Shown: piece after piece, positions 1-11,036 of the stretch
Layout of the letters: every line of letters begins with the position of its first letter
Position numbering within the stretch: the stretch's first letter is position 1
Assembly (NCBI GenBank): GCA_951812925.1
Contig: OX638369.1
Location: 16,335,329 to 16,399,328 of the forward strand
Direction: 5' to 3'
DNA: 64,000 bases
DNA from: Calliopum simillimum
Taxonomy: Eukaryota > Arthropoda > Insecta > Diptera > Lauxaniidae
Position numbers and translations under genes: made by a program
The notes under the pieces: model-generated
The model's database searches: none
What the model saw: only the letters and a program-made list of their open reading frames with translations
What the model was told of the DNA's origin: nothing

Positions 1-190
1 TCAACTTAGTGGAAGGATACAAAAATGTTATTGAGTGCAAAAAAAAACTGTCACTGGTTAACTAATGGTTAAACAATGAAATTTGGGGGCTTAACTAATG
101 GTTAACTAAAGAATGAAAATAAAATGTTTTTGATTTAACCCTTGTCTATAGTTAACTAATGACTATGAATCCGGGCCTAAGTTATTTTAA
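1..190. other. AT-rich non-coding, degenerate GGTTAACTAATGG repeats
   Basis: No gene seen. Between about 55 and 160 the words GTTAACTAATGG and TTAACTAA recur four or five times with drift, which looks like a short decayed tandem repeat. Confidence 0.5.
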
Positions 191-237
191 TGTATGTATG
201 TATGTATTCTCCTTTAACTCCTAGGAGGAGCATAGGG
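191..237 (-). repeat. 3' tail fragment of an RTE-type LINE
   Basis: A TGTA/TATG microsatellite is followed by a block (CTCCTTTAACTCCTAGGAGG, then AGCATAGGG). The same junction recurs at 8581-8645, at the 3' end of the RTE element there. Read on the minus strand this is the last ~30 bases of that LINE plus its (TACA)n tail, so it is a very short, severely 5'-truncated second insertion. No target duplication could be confirmed. Confidence 0.75.
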
Positions 238-818
238 TATTACTTATGATATGTCACTTTACATCACCAATATGTCACAGTTATCAACATATACACTTTT
301 CTTAAAAATAAAAAATGGTGTACTTAAAAGATCATCAGAATGCATCGTATCATATTGTTGTATAAAGAAATTATATTTTTAAACATTTTCTTTAAAACAT
401 GATATATATCAGTGTTATCACCAGTGATGCATTTACTTTATGTCTGATGTATTACTGATGCCATCTGTAATATATGGGTGGTTCTTCTAACGAAGGAAGG
501 AAAATGCATTATTTTCGGCACGTTTTTTTTGTATTTGAACTTTGAGTTCAGTAGTCCAAGTTTAGCTTGGGTCTTTTTTTGTACTTTTCTAAAACGAGCT
601 TAGGTGGCTTAGTACCCAAGAAAATTAGGTTACTAAGCGCTGTTTGTTAAAACCCAATTATTTTTACTATTAAAAAACAAAAACTTGATCTCTAAGTTTC
701 CAGAAGGCTGATGCCAGGAGGCTGAGGTTTTTTTACTTTTATTTTAATAAATCGTCAAAACAACGCACAAGAACGAAATTATAGAATTCTACATGTTGTG
801 TACTAAAAATGTTGTGCA
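238..818. other. AT-rich non-coding sequence
   Basis: No coding pattern, RNA gene or clear repeat boundary seen. Confidence 0.5.
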
Positions 819-1822
819 TAAGTAGTGGAAGAGTACCGGGTGTGGGCAGACATAAAAGTATCTGTGGAAAGCTAGAGACCTTAGCTAACTATTGGTGAAG
901 AAAGCAAATTGATTTCATCAGTTGGAAAAATTATATAAAAAAAATAGTGAAGTGATAATTTTTGACAAAAAAAAATTTTTGGTTCAGTTTTGGGCACCCT
1001 TAGAAAATCGGCTAAAAATAGGAAAACCTGAAGTAAAACACAATCAAATGGAGAAGAATGCAAAATTAATTGAATTTGGAAACATTGACTCACACTCCGC
1101 TCAACGGCTTCAACAAAATCAGCGTCACTGAAAACGTCTGGTTCGAATGGCATCATGCCTTCTGCCTTAAAACCAGACTTGATTGTCTTCGCCGTCAATG
1201 CCAGATCAATTGTTTTGTAGACTAAGCCGGCTAGGTCACGTAATTTCTAGCCCTTGTTGACATTGCTCTTTTGCAAGCATGACTTTTTTGTACCTACCAA
1301 TCCATTTTCGCCATTTTCTGCTCTTTGGTCCACTTGTCTGGAAACTCAATACCAAGATTTTTTACAATGTTGGCATCCATGTGCGATATTTCAGTAAAAC
1401 ACTCGCCTTAAATAAAAAAAGAGGGGTGCCCACAACCGAACCAATTAGTTGCCCACACTCGACAGCCACTTTGAAAAGCAATAAGCACATTGTGTTGTGT
1501 GAACATTTTGGTTGCATTCGCCTTTGAATCACAAAATATAATAAATTTACTGCATAAATATAGAATACATTCAGCTTTTCGATTCACTTCGATTTATCAC
1601 ACTTGGAAAATGACGGAAAAAAACTTTTGTGTGTTGACTTTCTTCTCAGCACAAAGCAAATGTGTCTGTATGCTCCGGTATATGCACAAAAACTAGGTGC
1701 TGTCATAACACGCGCTTATCATTTGTCCGAACAGCCGTATTTGTTTTCTGACAAAAGTTACGGAGGGGGGAGGGGTGCCCACACTCGAACAATGTCCGCA
1801 GGCGGCACTCTTCCACTACCTA
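819..1822 (-). mobile_element. Deleted pogo/Tigger-like DNA transposon, ~1 kb
   Basis: The element runs from 821 to 1820 and is flanked by TA at 819-820 and 1821-1822, the target duplication expected for Tc1/mariner/pogo elements. The ends are inverted: the left starts AGTAGTGGAAGAGT and the right, reverse-complemented, starts GGTAGTGGAAGAGT. A subterminal motif, GTGCCCACACTCGA and variants, appears inverted at 839-851 and directly at ~1424, ~1450 and ~1776. Two pieces of a pogo-type transposase remain on the minus strand, so this is an internally deleted, non-autonomous copy. The superfamily is supported by both the TA duplication and the protein pieces. Confidence 0.75.
1076..1396 (-). pseudogene. 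Pogo/jerky-type transposase, two surviving fragments
   Basis: Two minus-strand pieces are recognisable. The first (about 1396-1301) reads FPDKWTKEQKMAKMDW, which resembles the CENP-B/pogo DNA-binding region of Tigger- and jerky-type transposases, where a W..xxMAGxDW pattern is usual. The second (about 1198-1076) reads IKSGFKAEGMMPFEPDVF followed by SDADFVEA, the typical C-terminal tail of DDE_1 superfamily transposases. The whole DDE catalytic core that should lie between them is missing, and a TAG stop follows the first piece. It cannot encode an active enzyme. The copy lies inside the TA-flanked element and shares its orientation. Assignment to the pogo group is by remembered family pattern. 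Confidence 0.7.
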
Positions 1823-4254
1823 TTAATGTAATAATATTTCCTCTGAAATATATTTTTAACGAAAATATGTAGTTGCCAGGTACTTACCTAAGGATTTGAC
1901 TGGCCACAACACAATTTCCCACACAAAACTCAGCGTATCGACTAAAATATTCGCGATCCGAGACAAATGAAAGCGATACTAAGACAACTTTACTTTATTC
2001 ATTCGCATCAATAAGCTGCAACGCGATAGAAATACAAAATCATCAAAATTTTTATATATTTTGAAGAGCCAGGAGGCTGAGTTATAAGTCAAGTGGCAAA
2101 TTTCAATAACTTTTTTTTAATGAAATTGAATATCAATTGCAAAATTTGACAGTTACTTGAAAAGACTACTGATAACATATCTCGTTTCTAATGCAAAATG
2201 TAGTATTAAAACTATAATTTCGGAAGAGAGACATGCCAGGAGACTGAGAATTTGAGACTTCAAATTAAAATTTTTACATGAAATATTTTTGGGATCGAGC
2301 TAATTTTCAGTATCATGAAGTTTATGTTACAAAAAATATGCCAAAATTACAATAGCCGCATAATATTCTCTTGTGAGTAGAATCACCCATATACCTCAAA
2401 ATAAAGCCATATCTTAACACTGTAACTAACTCGTGTAAATTAAGGTAAAATGTTACTTACGAGTAGTCAAAAATATAGTTAAATATATCCCCGAAGTTTC
2501 TGATTTTGATCTTAAAGTGATGACACTATTTACTTTGATAAAAGTTACTGAAGCAAAGTATAAAACTCACAAGGCTTAGAAAACGTGGCAACTCTTTTAA
2601 AGCGTCCACCTTTTTCTCTTTTGAATAGCAATGTCTGGCTTTGATCGGTGCTTTCAATCATCACTGGCTTTTGAGTGGCTGGTGTTTTGTTTTTTTTTTT
2701 TTTTTTGATTTGTTGTAAGGCATTTGAAATTTTGAAAGAAGAAACCATTCCATTCATTCAAAAATTTGTTGAAATTTTTTCTTGTTTTTTTTTTTTTCAT
2801 TTTTCTTATGACAAATTCCTGTCGTTGGCTCTTTTTGTGATGAAATCAAGCGCCATATTGCGGTGTTTGTTTATACGTCGTGGGGTTCAAATTAGAATAT
2901 TTTTAATTTTTCTTTTTTAGGTCTTTTTTATACCAAAAAATGGCTAGAAACAAACTTTCAGATGAAGAGTTTCTTCTGATGATGCGTTGTCGACAACGCC
3001 GATGGTGGTCAAAATGGTTTAGAGATATGTATTTCGGTTACTACCATAGTTCAATTGGTAACAATTTAAAGTCTTTTGTTGCCATTGTTACTGATGTTGC
3101 TGCTGTTGTAGAAATCGTGTTGTTGATGATGACTTCACGATTTGTCTTCATTGATTTTCTGGCTTTGTGAAGAAAAAAAAAAAAAACTAAACATAATTTT
3201 CTTGTTGTTGTAGACTTAAAAAATTTCATCCAGGCCAACTATTTACAAATATTCGGTTTTTGCTTTTGTAGCCATTTAGGCAGCCAATGATGATTTGGTG
3301 GCTTCTTATAAGTTGCCACCGACTTAGTGGGATTTTGTTTTGTATTTTTTTTTCTTCTTTGTATCCTTAATATTTTGGTTGTTTCGTTAACTTTATGGTG
3401 GTCCATTTGGTTTATACTCATCCATACATACAGACAGACTTTTGATGTTGCTTGCTATTGGGGCAACTCATTCACAAACACACACGCAAAGCACTAACCA
3501 CGGTTAATTAATCAGGCAAATAATATGCGTTGAAATTGTGTTTTATTAGCCGCTTTCATCGGCTTGTTTAAGAGTTGGGAATCGTTCTTTAAAGCAGTCT
3601 ATAGATCTTTTTTGTTGTTATTAGTCACATTAACTTGTTGTTGGTTGGCTGATGAAATGATGAAAGTCTTTATTACTGCATGTTCATTTCCTGTATCCAT
3701 AAAATATTATTGGTGCATTTTTTTTTTGCACAAAATGGAAAGGGAGTTAAAGATCCCATGATTTGAACTGTGTACGGCTGAAAAGAACATAATTGAAAGG
3801 AAGGATTTTATCGCATTAACTTCATGGAATGAATTATATAATACTTTAGAAAGATACTTATTCCAAGATTTGCAATTTTTTGGGGTGTAAAGTTAATTTA
3901 AGTCACTAAGATATAGTCTAAGTAAATAACAGCAGATGAGGTATAAAGCGCCTTACTTTTGTCAAAGGTTAATACCTTAACAGGTACTAAAGGTATGTTC
4001 TCATAATTAGTCGCTGGGGGAGGTGGAAACCATGCTAGTGTGTAAAAATAGCATATTAATTTGTAAAAATTGTAAAATTTTAATTGCATAACTTTTTTTC
4101 CGTACTCTCTGTACTAACTATCATGGTCAACCAAACGGAAATAAGAAAAAACTAATAAGCAAAGGTCAGTATTCAATCTACAATACAGCTTAGTTTTTAC
4201 TCCGACAGTTTACTAACAATTACTCTGTTATTTCAGGACTTCCACTTCAATTTA
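1823..4254. other. Non-coding, homopolymer- and microsatellite-rich
   Basis: No gene recognised. Long T runs occur at ~2690-2706 and ~2790-2802, and TTG/CAA-rich microsatellites at ~3090-3130 and ~3200-3260. Short open frames here are low-complexity and lack any known motif. Confidence 0.5.
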
Positions 4255-4660
4255 AACCTTTTTCACACCAAATTGAAGATTAAAATTTTTTTCAAATCAA
4301 AATAAACTTTTTCTAAGCCAAAATAAACATTTTCCAAACTAAAATAAACTTTTTCCAAGTCAAATTAAACTTTTTCCAAATAAAACGAAACTTTTTTCAA
4401 ATCAAAATAAACATATTCCTTTTCAAATCAAAACTTTTTTTGCAAATCAAAATAAACTTTTTTCAAATCGAAATAAACATTTACCAAATCAAAATAAACT
4501 TTTCGCAAATCACAATAAACATTATCCAAATCAAAATAAACTTTTTAAAAATCAAAATAAATTTTTTCCAAGTCAAAATAAATTTTTGCCAAGTCAAAAT
4601 AAACTTTTCCCAATTCAAAATTAACTTTTTCCAAACTAAAATTAACATTTTCCAAAACAA
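4255..4660 (+). repeat. 21-bp minisatellite array, left block
   Basis: About 19 imperfect tandem copies of a unit near AAAATAAACTTTTTCCAAATC. The unit gives spurious open frames in several phases with I-N-F-F-Q-I-K type repeats. The array resumes at 5852 in the same orientation, so 4661-5851 is inserted material. Confidence 0.85.
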
Positions 4661-4744
4661 CCCAGTGCGCCAGATGATTCATATCTCCGCTTTTTTATCC
4701 GTTACGGATAAAAAAGCGGAGATATGAACGTCTGGCACACTGGG
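4661..4744. mobile_element. 84-bp near-perfect hairpin element (CCCAGTGYGCC ends)
   Basis: The sequence is an almost perfect palindrome. The left arm starts CCCAGTGCGCCAGA, continues into TTCATATCTCCGCTTTTTT and ends ATCCG; TTA is the centre and the right arm mirrors it to CTGGCACACTGGG. Its ends match those of the larger neighbour at 4755-5851, so it is probably a minimal fold-back derivative of the same family. It sits inside the 21-bp array. Confidence 0.7.
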
Positions 4745-4754
4745 AAATAAACTT

Positions 4755-5851
4755 CCCAGTGTGCCAAACGGACTCGTTTCGGATCCGTAACGGGTTCATA
4801 TTTTCGTTCTTTTTATCCGTTACGGAATCCGTTACGTATCCGTTACTGATCCGTTTGCGGGAAGAATTCCTAAAAAAAAACGAATCGTTTTTTCTTCTTT
4901 TATGGATCCGTTTCGAACCTGTAAAGTACATCAAAAACGAATTCAAAACGGATTCGCTTTTAATAATGTAAATGCTGCTTATAAAAAAAAAAAGAAAACA
5001 GGGTGAAGCGCTTATTTTTAATTAAAAAAAACAAAAAAAAAAAAAAAATACTAGCCCGGCCGGGAGTCGAACTCAGGCTCCCGGGGTATTACTCTTTCCT
5101 ACACGAGACGTTAGACAACTAGGCTATTGACCGATATGATGTTTACTTAACTGATGTAGACTTATTTGATGTTGAGATTTAAAGTTTGTACATTAAACGA
5201 ATTTCTGTTGTTTTTTTATAAGTATTCTGTGTTGTTTTTCTTCCCTTCTTTTGATAAAAAATGTTATATACTCAAATTTGGAATCAAAAACATTTTTTCA
5301 AACAGAGTTTGAAAAGTTTACAAAAAATCATACGCAATAAAATAAAAAGAAAAAAAAAAACAAATCAAAAATATTTTTTTTATCATGAAAATTAAATAAA
5401 GCAAATCCGTTTTGAGTTCGTATTTGAAGTATTTACGGAATCGAAACAGATTTGCCCTGGTTCGAATCCTACCAGAGGTAGATTTTTACCCTTTATTTTT
5501 CTTCCTTTTTTTTCTTTTTATTATTTTTTAATTGCTAATAGGCGCATCAAAACGGTTTTTTTCTGTAAATATACAGCATTAACATATTTAAAAGCAAATC
5601 CGTTTTGAATTCGTTTTTACATAAGTTTCGCATTCGAAACGGGCCCGCACTTCGGAATTTAATTTTTTTTTATTCGCCAATAAGCGCTTCAAAATGTTTT
5701 TTTTTTTTATCTAAACAAAGCGTTTTGAATTCGTTTTTGATGTACGTTACGGGTTCGAAATGGATCCGTTACCGCGGATTACGTTTTTTATACCTTTATG
5801 AACTCGTAATGGATTCGAAACGGATCCTCATCCGTTTTTGTGCACATTGGG
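4755..5851. mobile_element. Inverted-repeat element, 1.1 kb, CCCAGTGTGC termini
   Basis: The left end reads CCCAGTGTGCCAAACGGA; the right end, reverse-complemented, reads CCCAATGTGCACAAAAACGG. It is inserted in the 21-bp minisatellite. The interior is full of inverted words of the type GGATCCGTTACGG and AAACGAATTCAAAACGGATT, giving fold-back potential. No transposase is encoded. Only ten bases of the array separate it from the 84-bp hairpin. The superfamily is not determined because the target duplication is obscured by the repetitive target. Confidence 0.65.
5053..5126 (-). other. tRNA-like segment with A- and B-box motifs
   Basis: On the minus strand TAGCCTAGTTG (5126-5116) resembles an internal pol III A box and AGTTCGACTCCC (5074-5063) a B box, about 41 bases apart. 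The 3' part can pair CCGGGAG with CTCCCGG, but the enclosed loop is 11 nt, not the 7 of a T loop. It is therefore read as a tRNA-derived (SINE-like) relic and not as a working tRNA. A second B-box-like GGTTCGAATCC is at ~5460 on the plus strand. Confidence 0.45.
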
Positions 5852-6440
5852 TTTTTCCATACCAAAATAAACCATTTTCCAAGCCAAAATAAACTTTTTC
5901 CAAGTCAAAATAAACTTTTTCCAAATCAAAATAAACTTTTTCCAAATCAAAATAATTTTTTTCCAAGTCAAAATAAACTTTTCCCAATTCAAAATTAACT
6001 TTTTCCAAACTAAAATAAACATTTTCCAAAACAAAATAAATTTTTTCCATATCAAAATAAACTTTTTCCATACCAAAATAAACCTTTTTCCAAGCCAAAA
6101 TAAACTTTTTCCAAATCAAAATAAACTCTTTCCAAATCAAAATAAACTTTTTCCATATCAAAATAAACTTTTCAAAATCAAAATAAACATTTTCAAAAAT
6201 CAAAAATAAAACTTTTTTCAAATCAAAATAAACATTATCCAAATCATATTAAACATTTTCCAAATCAAAATAAACTTTTTCCAACGCAAAATAAACTTTT
6301 CAAAATTAAAATAAACTTTTTCCAAATCAAAATAAACATTTTTGAAGTCAAAATAAACATTTTCCAAATCAAAATAAATATTTTCCAAATGAAAACAAAC
6401 TTTTTCCAAATCAGAATAAACTTATTCCAAATCAGTTTAA
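5852..6440 (+). repeat. 21-bp minisatellite array, right block
   Basis: Continuation of the array at 4255-4660, with about 27 imperfect copies of AAAATAAACTTTTTCCAAATC-like units in the same orientation. Copies drift at the AAATC/AAGTC/ATACC position. Confidence 0.85.
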
Positions 6441-8566
6441 ACTTTCCTTTTTAAGCTACTTACACCTCAGATGCAAGGATTGGACTAAATCCTGTAAAAC
6501 TGGCATACGCGTGAGAGTAAAATGTATGGGAACGCATAAAACCACTTTTTATGTCCAGAAATAAACCTCGCGAGAACGACACGGTGACATCTTCAGTCTT
6601 CGTCAACTTTGACCGACGATGGCAACACTGGCGGTTTGGCGCTCTCTCTTAGTTTTAGATTCTAAGCTCAATACTGAATTGACAGTAAAGTTGAAGTATT
6701 TTTGAAACCGCCGAGTTATTTCTATTTTCCGCGCATTTTTGATTCACCCCAGACTTATTTTAAATAGTTAATATAAAGTTTCCCCCAATTTCCCTCGCTT
6801 TAGTTAATGTTTCCCGAAGAAACAGAAAGCCATAATCTTTCTTATGAAGCTTTGACATTAAACTTTCCCAATTGGACCCATACTTTCCAAATTATAAGCC
6901 TTTGAAGTAACGACATCTTAACCCATTTACAAAGGGCTAAACTATATTTGTACCGGAAAACCGATTAATGGCCAAAAACTCTAAAAAAACTTATGCCTTT
7001 ACTTCAAAGTAAGATAACTCGGAAAGTTTTACAGAATATTTTGATAAGGAAGATTGTGACTATTTGATGCCATTGAAAAAATGGAACAACACCTTTACCT
7101 GGAACTGAGCTATAAGGTAGAAAACAGCACTTTTTGCAACTTGAAGCTAGGATATCTCGAAATCTTTCAGGTATATGAGAAATTCTGAGCTCCGATTCAG
7201 CGTCGAATAGTAAGTAAGAGTACATTTGCATGTCTTATCAAAAGTTCATTCCATTGATATATTTACTGTGTCTGTGTTATCGATGTGTTTAATAGAAATT
7301 CTCACTATCTGTAAAATATTTTCAATAAAGTTTAACCACAAAAAAAAAAAAACACCCTTTCCCCTGCAATTGCTACTAAGCCTTTCCTGCACCATTTATG
7401 TACATATGTCGTTTCTCATTTTTATGCCTGTTATATCACAGAACACAAGTTTTACACCATTTTAGGAGTTCATTTTCTCTATGAGACGTTGGTAAGAATG
7501 TTTTGCTTGTTCTGGTGTTATTGAGCATCTCCGACCAGATCAGGCTTTTCATTATTTTTTATTTTTTTTGTTCCTTTGCGCTGGCTGTTCACAATTATTC
7601 CCCATGGAATTTCATACTGTTGCCACAAAAGTTTAAACTATGATTGTCACCTCGTTTTTTTGTTGTTGTTGCAGCAATATACAGGAGCAATTTAATTGAG
7701 GCGATTGTATCGTTTTGTGCTGTTTTTTTTTGTTGTTTTAATTGTGTAATTGGCAGCATTACTTGTTGCTAACATGGTTAACAGCGTTTCTACACAGGTA
7801 AGCAAGCGCAACTATTTAACACCTCATTCCATTGCGACTCTTCGGTGAGCAATTTTCAACGCTTGGCATGTGGTGACGCATTTAAGGCCTTTCATCGCAG
7901 GCATCCAAAAGTGTTAATTATCCTAAGGTAGCTACATAGCTGCTAGTTGCTACTTAAAGTGTCATCTATTTTGGCCGGTAATTGCCGGTTAGAGAATTTC
8001 TTCAAGATTTCTTTTTTTTTTGTTGAGTAGTTAAAAGTGAACATTGCTATGAGTACATGCTACATACGCATGTGCAACATAACCGTATCTTTGGTGATTC
8101 ATGACTATACTATTCATTTCTGTCCTTATAAAACTAGACTAAATTAGACAATATGGAGTAAAAAAAATGTCATAATGTAAATCGGCTGTACTTTTGTAAG
8201 AAATTCACAAAATTGGGCTCCGTCTTCAAAGAAAGTTCATATGAAGATTTGGAATTGATGACGTTAGGTTGAAAAAATGACATCGGTCAAATGAACACCT
8301 TTGAATTGTTGCTGGAAAAGCATCTGGCTCCAAATTGGTTGAATTATTGTAAGCAAATTCTTTATCTGCTTACAATATAAATGTCAAAGCACAGTGACAC
8401 TAGATGCCATTTATAAAATAAATGACGCATTCATATTATGACATTATTTTGGCCTTGTAAAATCGCTCACTTCACACGATGATATCGATAAAAGTTATCT
8501 CTCCTCTTATCTTTGCTTCACTGTTGTCAGAATTCTAGTCCGTGGTGAGAATGATTAGCCATTATT
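6441..8566. other. AT-rich non-coding sequence
   Basis: No gene recognised. Weak inverted similarity exists around ATAAGCCTTTGAAGTAA (~6892) and TTTACTTCAAAGTAAG (~6999). A small hairpin, TTGTAAGCA...TGCTTACAA, lies at ~8346-8375. Neither has a convincing element boundary. Confidence 0.45.
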
Positions 8567-9807
8567 ATGGTACAATAATGTATGTATGTATGTATGTATG
8601 TATGTATGTATGTATTCTCCTTTAACTCCTAGGAGGAGCATAGGGCCAATATGAAATCTCTCCATTTGTCACGATCCCTTGCGATGACTTTGATCTCTTG
8701 CCACGATTTTCCCGATTCTTGGATTTCCTTTTCCAACGACCTTTTCCAGTTGGTTTTGGGTCTACCACGTCCTCTACTGCCTTGTGGATTCCACTCAAGG
8801 GCCTGGCGACAAACTTCGCTGTGTGGTTTCCGGAGAGTGTGACCAATCCATCCCCATTTGCGCAGCTTGATCTCGTTTGCTATAGCCTTCTGTTTGCATT
8901 TTTGATGTAGCTCGGCATTTGATATAGTGCGAGGCCACCAAACCTTTAGTATACGCCTTAAGCATTTGTTGACGAATACTTGCAGCTTGTTTGTTAGTTG
9001 TTCAGTAACAAGCCATGTTTCGCACCCATATAACAAAACCGATTTCACATTCGAATCAAAAATGCGCACTCTCGTTTTGGTGGATATAACGGATGAAGAC
9101 CATATTTTGTTCAGTTGAGCAAACGCGCCTTTTGCTTTTGCTATTCTTGAGTTGATATCCTCTTTTGCTCCACCATCCATGGAGATAATGCTGCCTAGAT
9201 ACGTGAAGCTATCGACGTTTCCGATTTAATCACTGCCAGCTTTAAACGTGATGTCATTGTTTGCGTTTAGCTTCATGCTTTTAGTCTTGGATACGTTGAT
9301 TTTTAGGCCGGCCTTTTGTGATTCCAAGACAAGGTCTTCAATTTTGCTTTGCATATCTGAATGTTTGGACGATAAGAGGCAGATGTCGTCAGCGTAGTCG
9401 AGATCTTCCAGATGTTCGGTAAAGTTCCATTGAATACCCCTTTTGGCCTTATTAAGAGCTTTATCTAGGATATCATCAAGAACGATAAGGAAGAGTGATG
9501 GTGATAGTAAACACCCCTGCCGTACGCCTGAATTAGTGGTGAATGTCGGTGACAACAACCTGTTGTGTAACACACTGCATTTAAAGCCTTCATATTGTGC
9601 ACGTACTAAGTTTATGGCCTTTGCGGCAATACCTCTTCGTTGCAGTGACGCCCAGATGTTTTCTCGGGAGACACTGTCAAAGGCAGTGCTATAGTCAACG
9701 AAGACAAGTTGAAGTGCAGCACGCCACTCGCATGATTGTTCGACAATTATTCTGAGCGTGTTGATTTGATCCACGCATGATCTGTTTCGCCGGATGGTAC
9801 AATAATG
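8567..9807 (-). mobile_element. RTE-type non-LTR retrotransposon, 5'-truncated
   Basis: The element (8581-9793) lies on the minus strand between exact 14-bp target duplications, ATGGTACAATAATG, at 8567-8580 and 9794-9807. It ends 3' in a tetranucleotide tail that reads (TATG)n on the plus strand; short tandem-repeat tails are typical of RTE elements. Only the 3' 1.2 kb of the element is present: the C-terminal part of the polymerase and a very short 3' UTR. The intact duplication and the single stop codon in the reading frame suggest a fairly young insertion. Confidence 0.9.
8629..9793 (-). pseudogene. Reverse transcriptase C-terminal half of RTE LINE
   Basis: Reading from 9793 down, the reverse-transcriptase palm is clear: VFVDYSTAFDSV (first catalytic Asp), SGVRQGCLLSP, then LDYADDICLLS carrying the YADD catalytic pair. 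The post-RT region ends in GWIGHTLRKP, a block characteristic of RTE-like polymerases, and a C-terminal RGRGRPKTNWKRSL segment. The frame is open except for one TAA at 9226-9228, between palm and C-terminal region, so the gene is inactivated by one visible stop as well as by 5' truncation. The endonuclease and fingers are absent. Methionine and upstream residues beyond 9793 come from host flank. Confidence 0.88.
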
Positions 9808-10142
9808 CAGTTTGTTTAACTTATTATTGTACATATAAAATATTTACTTTTTACACTTTATTTTCATTGCTTAAAACATTGCTTAAAACACAATTGCAAT
9901 GTAGTTATGACCTAGTGTTATGTTTAGCGCCACCTATATTTCAGTTAGGCACTATTCATATTTAAGTATTGAAATATTGATCAGGCAACGCTGGTTTGAA
10001 AATAGCGTCACTTTGTTACTTATTCTAGAATAACTACTGGCAGTGAAACACACCCATTTGTGTTACAAAGATAAAAGTAAAGTTTATTTAATTAAAAATA
10101 CTGAGAACATTTTCAAATTCAGGTGTGGTGTAATTTACAATA
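9808..10142. other. Leader region upstream of gag; possible LTR remnant
   Basis: No gene. It directly precedes the gag initiator at 10143, so part of it is presumably the 5' untranslated region or 5' LTR of that retrotransposon. No matching second LTR or clear primer-binding site was found. Confidence 0.35.
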
Positions 10143-10321
10143 ATGCCAGATGAAAACTATTTATCGATCTGCGAATTAAAAGCCATTATGGCTCTCGCAA
10201 ATATTGATTTTCCGGTAACAGCTACATATTCGCAATTGAAGGCGCTCTACAATGCATTTCTGGCCGAGGGCAAAGTCCCGGAAAAAGATTTTCTTCCCAC
10301 TGGAGATACTGCTGTTTCCGA

Positions 10322-11036
10322 AAACACAGGTTTACAAAAAAAAAAATGTCATGGCGTTTTAACCGGACTATGTGTTTCCTAGGGACTTTGACGTCCTGAA
10401 CCAGAATCCCGGGTCCATTTTTTCCAGAACGTCTGAGAAAAGTTTTTCAAGGTCATATGGAGGTCATGTGTCGTTTAGTGATAAATTCGCTATAATTCTG
10501 AAACTAACCCCTGGATAGATTTGTAAAATATTGGTGCCATATGAAAGGTATTTTGACAGCCTATAAAAATGTTTTGAAAATATTTTCAAGTGGATTCATA
10601 GTTTTCGAGATATGAGCTTTTTTAAAATTTTGTGAAATTTTTCAATTACAACAACAAATAAATCAACAACACCAGCAACAACAACAACAAAATACCTTTC
10701 ATAGGATACTAATATTTTTCAAATCCATTCAGGGGTTCCCAACTTATAGTGATTTTCATAAAAGATATATATTCTGATCTTCCGATGGCTATATCTCCGA
10801 AACTAGGTCCGAGATACTCTTTTTCTCACATGTTCTTTTTAAGGCTTAAGAGCTCAATGATTAAAAATTAGTTTCAGAACCCCATTTTGACCTCCATATG
10901 ACCTTGAAATCTTTTTTCTCAGACGTTCTGGAAAAAAACGGACCCGGAATTCAGATTCAGGACGTCAAAATCCCTAGGAAACACATAGTATGGTCAAAAC
11001 GCCATGACATTTTTTTTTTTTTGTAAACCTGTGTAA
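10322..11036. mobile_element. PIF/Harbinger-like MITE with ~145-bp inverted arms
   Basis: The element (10325-11033) begins CACAGGTTTAC plus an A run and ends with the mirror image. The arms stay recognisable for about 145 bp, through ATGTCATGGCGTTTT and CAAGGTCATATGGAGGTCA. The flanks are AAA at 10322-10324 and TAA at 11034-11036, consistent with a 3-bp TAA duplication carrying one mutation. Excising the element with one copy of the duplication keeps the gag frame continuous, which supports the boundaries. The central part is unique and has a CAACAACAAC microsatellite. Non-coding. Harbinger assignment rests on duplication length and sequence only. Confidence 0.7.

Noticed and set aside
881..1075. 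Downstream part of the pogo-like minus-strand frame as real coding sequence
   Set aside because: After VEAVERSVSQ the composition becomes low-complexity and lies within the element's non-coding end.
4440..4727. Long open frames with I-N-F-F-Q repeats, and the matching minus-strand frames at 5796-6409
   Set aside because: They are translations of the 21-bp minisatellite; several phases are open at once and no motif is conserved.
5053..5126. Functional tRNA gene on the minus strand
   Set aside because: The T-loop geometry is wrong and no acceptor stem or proper anticodon arm forms; kept only as tRNA-like.
5440..5480. GGTTCGAATCCTACC as a tRNA or SINE
   Set aside because: Only a B box is visible; no A box lies at a suitable distance.
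6480..6760. Promoter-like or first-exon-like GC-richer patch
   Set aside because: No splice donor, start codon context or coding frame could be tied to it.
8340..8460. Possible small MITE around the TTGTAAGCA...TGCTTACAA hairpin and AATGTCATAAT ends
   Set aside because: The outer words match over only ~11 bp and no target duplication or arm continuity was found.
9226..9834. Methionine start of the RTE frame at 9834
   Set aside because: Bases 9794-9834 are target duplication and host flank; the element begins at 9793 and is 5'-truncated.
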